From assembly GCA_012514045.1 (NCBI GenBank), contig JAAZBA010000172.1, forward strand, positions 1-41,994: a stretch of 41,994 nt of DNA, written 5' to 3'. The stretch is from Clostridiales bacterium (GTDB taxonomy: Bacteria; Bacillota; Clostridia; Oscillospirales; QAMX01). A program made the translations under genes and the position numbers. The notes beneath the pieces were generated by a model. It saw only the letters and a list, made by a program, of their open reading frames with translations, had not been told where the DNA came from and did not search any database. Positions 40,933-41,994 of this stretch are shown in pieces. How positions within the stretch are numbered: position 1 is the stretch's first letter; each line of letters begins with the position of its first letter.

Positions 40933-41820
40933 TTATAAATCCGCTTTCATGCCGTCGTAAGCGAGAATAATCCTTCCATCCCCCTCTTTAAGGCGGTTTT
41001 CAAAGTCCTCGTCGGAGAGATAGTTGTCGGTGGAGGTGGCAAGATGAGTGGCGTATATTTTCGCGTCAGGGGAGATTATGCCGTATTCCGAAAAGCGGCG
41101 GACGTTTTCGATGAAGTTAAGGCCGTTTAAGTGGGAATGGTGCTCCGGCGTTTCCATTATACCCCTAGTGGACTCCATTATGAGGACGTCACAGGAGCTG
41201 CCCTCGAGGGCTTTCAGATTGTCCTCGCTGTAGAGACCGCTGTCCGCGACGTAGAGAAGCCTCTTACCGTCGGGGAAGGTGAAGCGGTAGTTGAGGGCAT
41301 ACTCTCCCTCTCCGTAGGACATGTGGTTTGACTGTACGGCGAACACGATCATGCCGTCGATTTTATGGTCACGGTATGGCTCAAAGGGCGCGAAGCGGAC
41401 GAGATTTCGCTTTATAAGATCTTCCATGCCCGTGACGGGGCTGTGGTGCTTTGATTCAGCCATGAGCCCGAAGAGCCAGCGGAAGCCCTCCGGGGACATA
41501 TACACGGTGACAGCGTGCTCCGAGGGACGGGCGGTCATGGAGTGGACATTTATGTTTGAAAAAGAGAGGTGATCCTCATGGGTGTGGGTGATGAAGATGC
41601 TCCGCAGCTCCGTAAAGGAGACTCCGAAGTCCATGACGGAAGCCATGACGTCCGGTCCGAAATCCACGCAGGTACGTGTCCCAAGCATTGCGCAGCTTCT
41701 GCGGCGGGGCTTTCTCTTTCCCTCAGATATGAGTTTTCTGGCGGTTTCGCAGTGTGAGCAGTTGCAGAAGGGGTTGGGGTTCATCTCCGCCGCCCCCGTC
41801 CCGAGAAATGTGATGTTCAT
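40933..41820 (-). CDS. MBL-fold metallo-hydrolase, PhnP-like
   Basis: A 295-residue metallo-beta-lactamase-fold enzyme. The N terminus MNITFLGTGAAEMNPNPFCN is followed by a cysteine cluster (Cys19, 21, 24: CNCSHC) like the structural zinc site of PhnP/PqqB-type phosphodiesterases. The dinuclear metal motif is HTHEDH (79-84). Later ligands are in DSGLYS and in MESTRGIMETPEHHSHLNG. Such enzymes hydrolyse cyclic phosphates or related esters, but the substrate here is open. CGGAGG precedes ATG 41820. The YcdB gene follows on the same strand about 90 bases on, so they may share a transcript. Confidence 0.83.
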   Translation of the reverse strand: MNITFLGTGAAEMNPNPFCNCSHCETARKLISEGKRKPRRRSCAMLGTRTCVDFGPDVMASVMDFGVSFTELRSIFITHTHEDHLSFSNINVHSMTARPSEHAVTVYMSPEGFRWLFGLMAESKHHSPVTGMEDLIKRNLVRFAPFEPYRDHKIDGMIVFAVQSNHMSYGEGEYALNYRFTFPDGKRLLYVADSGLYSEDNLKALEGSSCDVLIMESTRGIMETPEHHSHLNGLNFIENVRRFSEYGIISPDAKIYATHLATSTDNYLSDEDFENRLKEGDGRIILAYDGMKADL

Positions 41821-41864
41821 GATGTTTCCTCCGATATGTGTTGTTTTTTTGTATTAATGATTTT

Positions 41865-41994
41865 GTATCCCCCAATATGCTGCGGTGCAGATCAAGAAGA
41901 CCGCGGGGCTGGTAAGTGTGTAGTCTCCCTCACGACGCTTGAAGATTAGCTAAGCTTCAAGCGTCAAGACAATGGAGGAAGGGAACAGCTCCAA
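41865..41994 (+). repeat. Composite intergenic repeat, copy F (cut by window edge)
   Basis: It begins GTATCCCCCAATATGCTGCG and continues colinearly with the other left ends (GGTGCAGATCAAGAAGACCG). A perfect 11-base-arm hairpin GACGCTTGAAG...CTTCAAGCGTC (41934-41944/41955-41965) interrupts the C/G-hairpin loop, as in copy B. The right end lies beyond the window. It is upstream of the MBL-fold gene. Confidence 0.82.

Overview
The window is the chromosomal replication-origin neighbourhood of a member of the Bacillota, most likely an uncultured gut- or rumen-type Clostridia. The evidence is the block dnaA-dnaN-yaaA-recF-remB-gyrB-gyrA, soj/spo0J-type parAB, a single-chain class II glycyl-tRNA synthetase, a T-box leader on thrS, Gram-positive ribosome-binding sites (AAAGGAGG type), several TTG/GTG starts, and consensus TTGACA/TATAAT promoters. 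No genus can be named from the sequence alone.

Layout. 1-4.6 kb: the start of a membrane protein gene, an autoregulated TetR operon (TetR, zinc-free MDR oxidoreductase, DUF6326 membrane protein), a CPBP-like membrane protein and an alpha/beta hydrolase. 4.7-9.8 kb: a TetR-controlled transporter operon (TetR, MFS, FtsX-type permease, ABC ATPase) with two matching CCGACA-N3-TGTCGG operators. 9.9-12.7 kb: MATE and MFS transporters and tRNA-Pro(UGG). The MATE gene has an apparent one-base deletion near its end. 12.8-15.4 kb: a polyol-type dehydrogenase and glyQS on the + strand. 15.6-19.5 kb: aldo/keto reductase, SLOG protein, a second zinc dehydrogenase, an allulose/tagatose 3-epimerase and mscL. 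19.6-31.8 kb: parB, parA, a NagZ-like lipoprotein, gyrA, gyrB, remB, recF, yaaA, dnaN, oriC and dnaA, all on the - strand. 31.8-34.2 kb: divergent dnaA/thrS promoters, a T-box leader and thrS. 34.6-38.6 kb: a beta-helix GH28-like protein, a small methyltransferase and a neutral-ceramidase-like protein. 38.6-41.8 kb: a secreted YcdB/SLH protein and an MBL-fold hydrolase on the - strand.

Genes point away from oriC on both sides (- to the left, + to the right) through about 15.6-38.6 kb, as expected for leading-strand coding. oriC lies between dnaA and dnaN and has the Bacillus subtilis order: DnaA boxes, DnaA-trio array, AT-rich unwinding element. thrS sits beside dnaA, where rpmH/rnpA would be usual.

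The most unusual signal is a family of non-coding composite repeats in six intergenic gaps (15.4, 21.2, 27.5, 34.3, 36.7 and 41.9 kb), with a fragment at 18.15 kb. Most are bounded by GTATCCCCC / GGGGGATAC inverted ends and built from interchangeable hairpin modules. In two copies a GACGC...GCGTC hairpin is nested inside the loop of another. They look like a BOX- or MITE-like mosaic repeat. I know of no named family for them, although similar uncharacterised sequence is common between genes of gut Clostridia.
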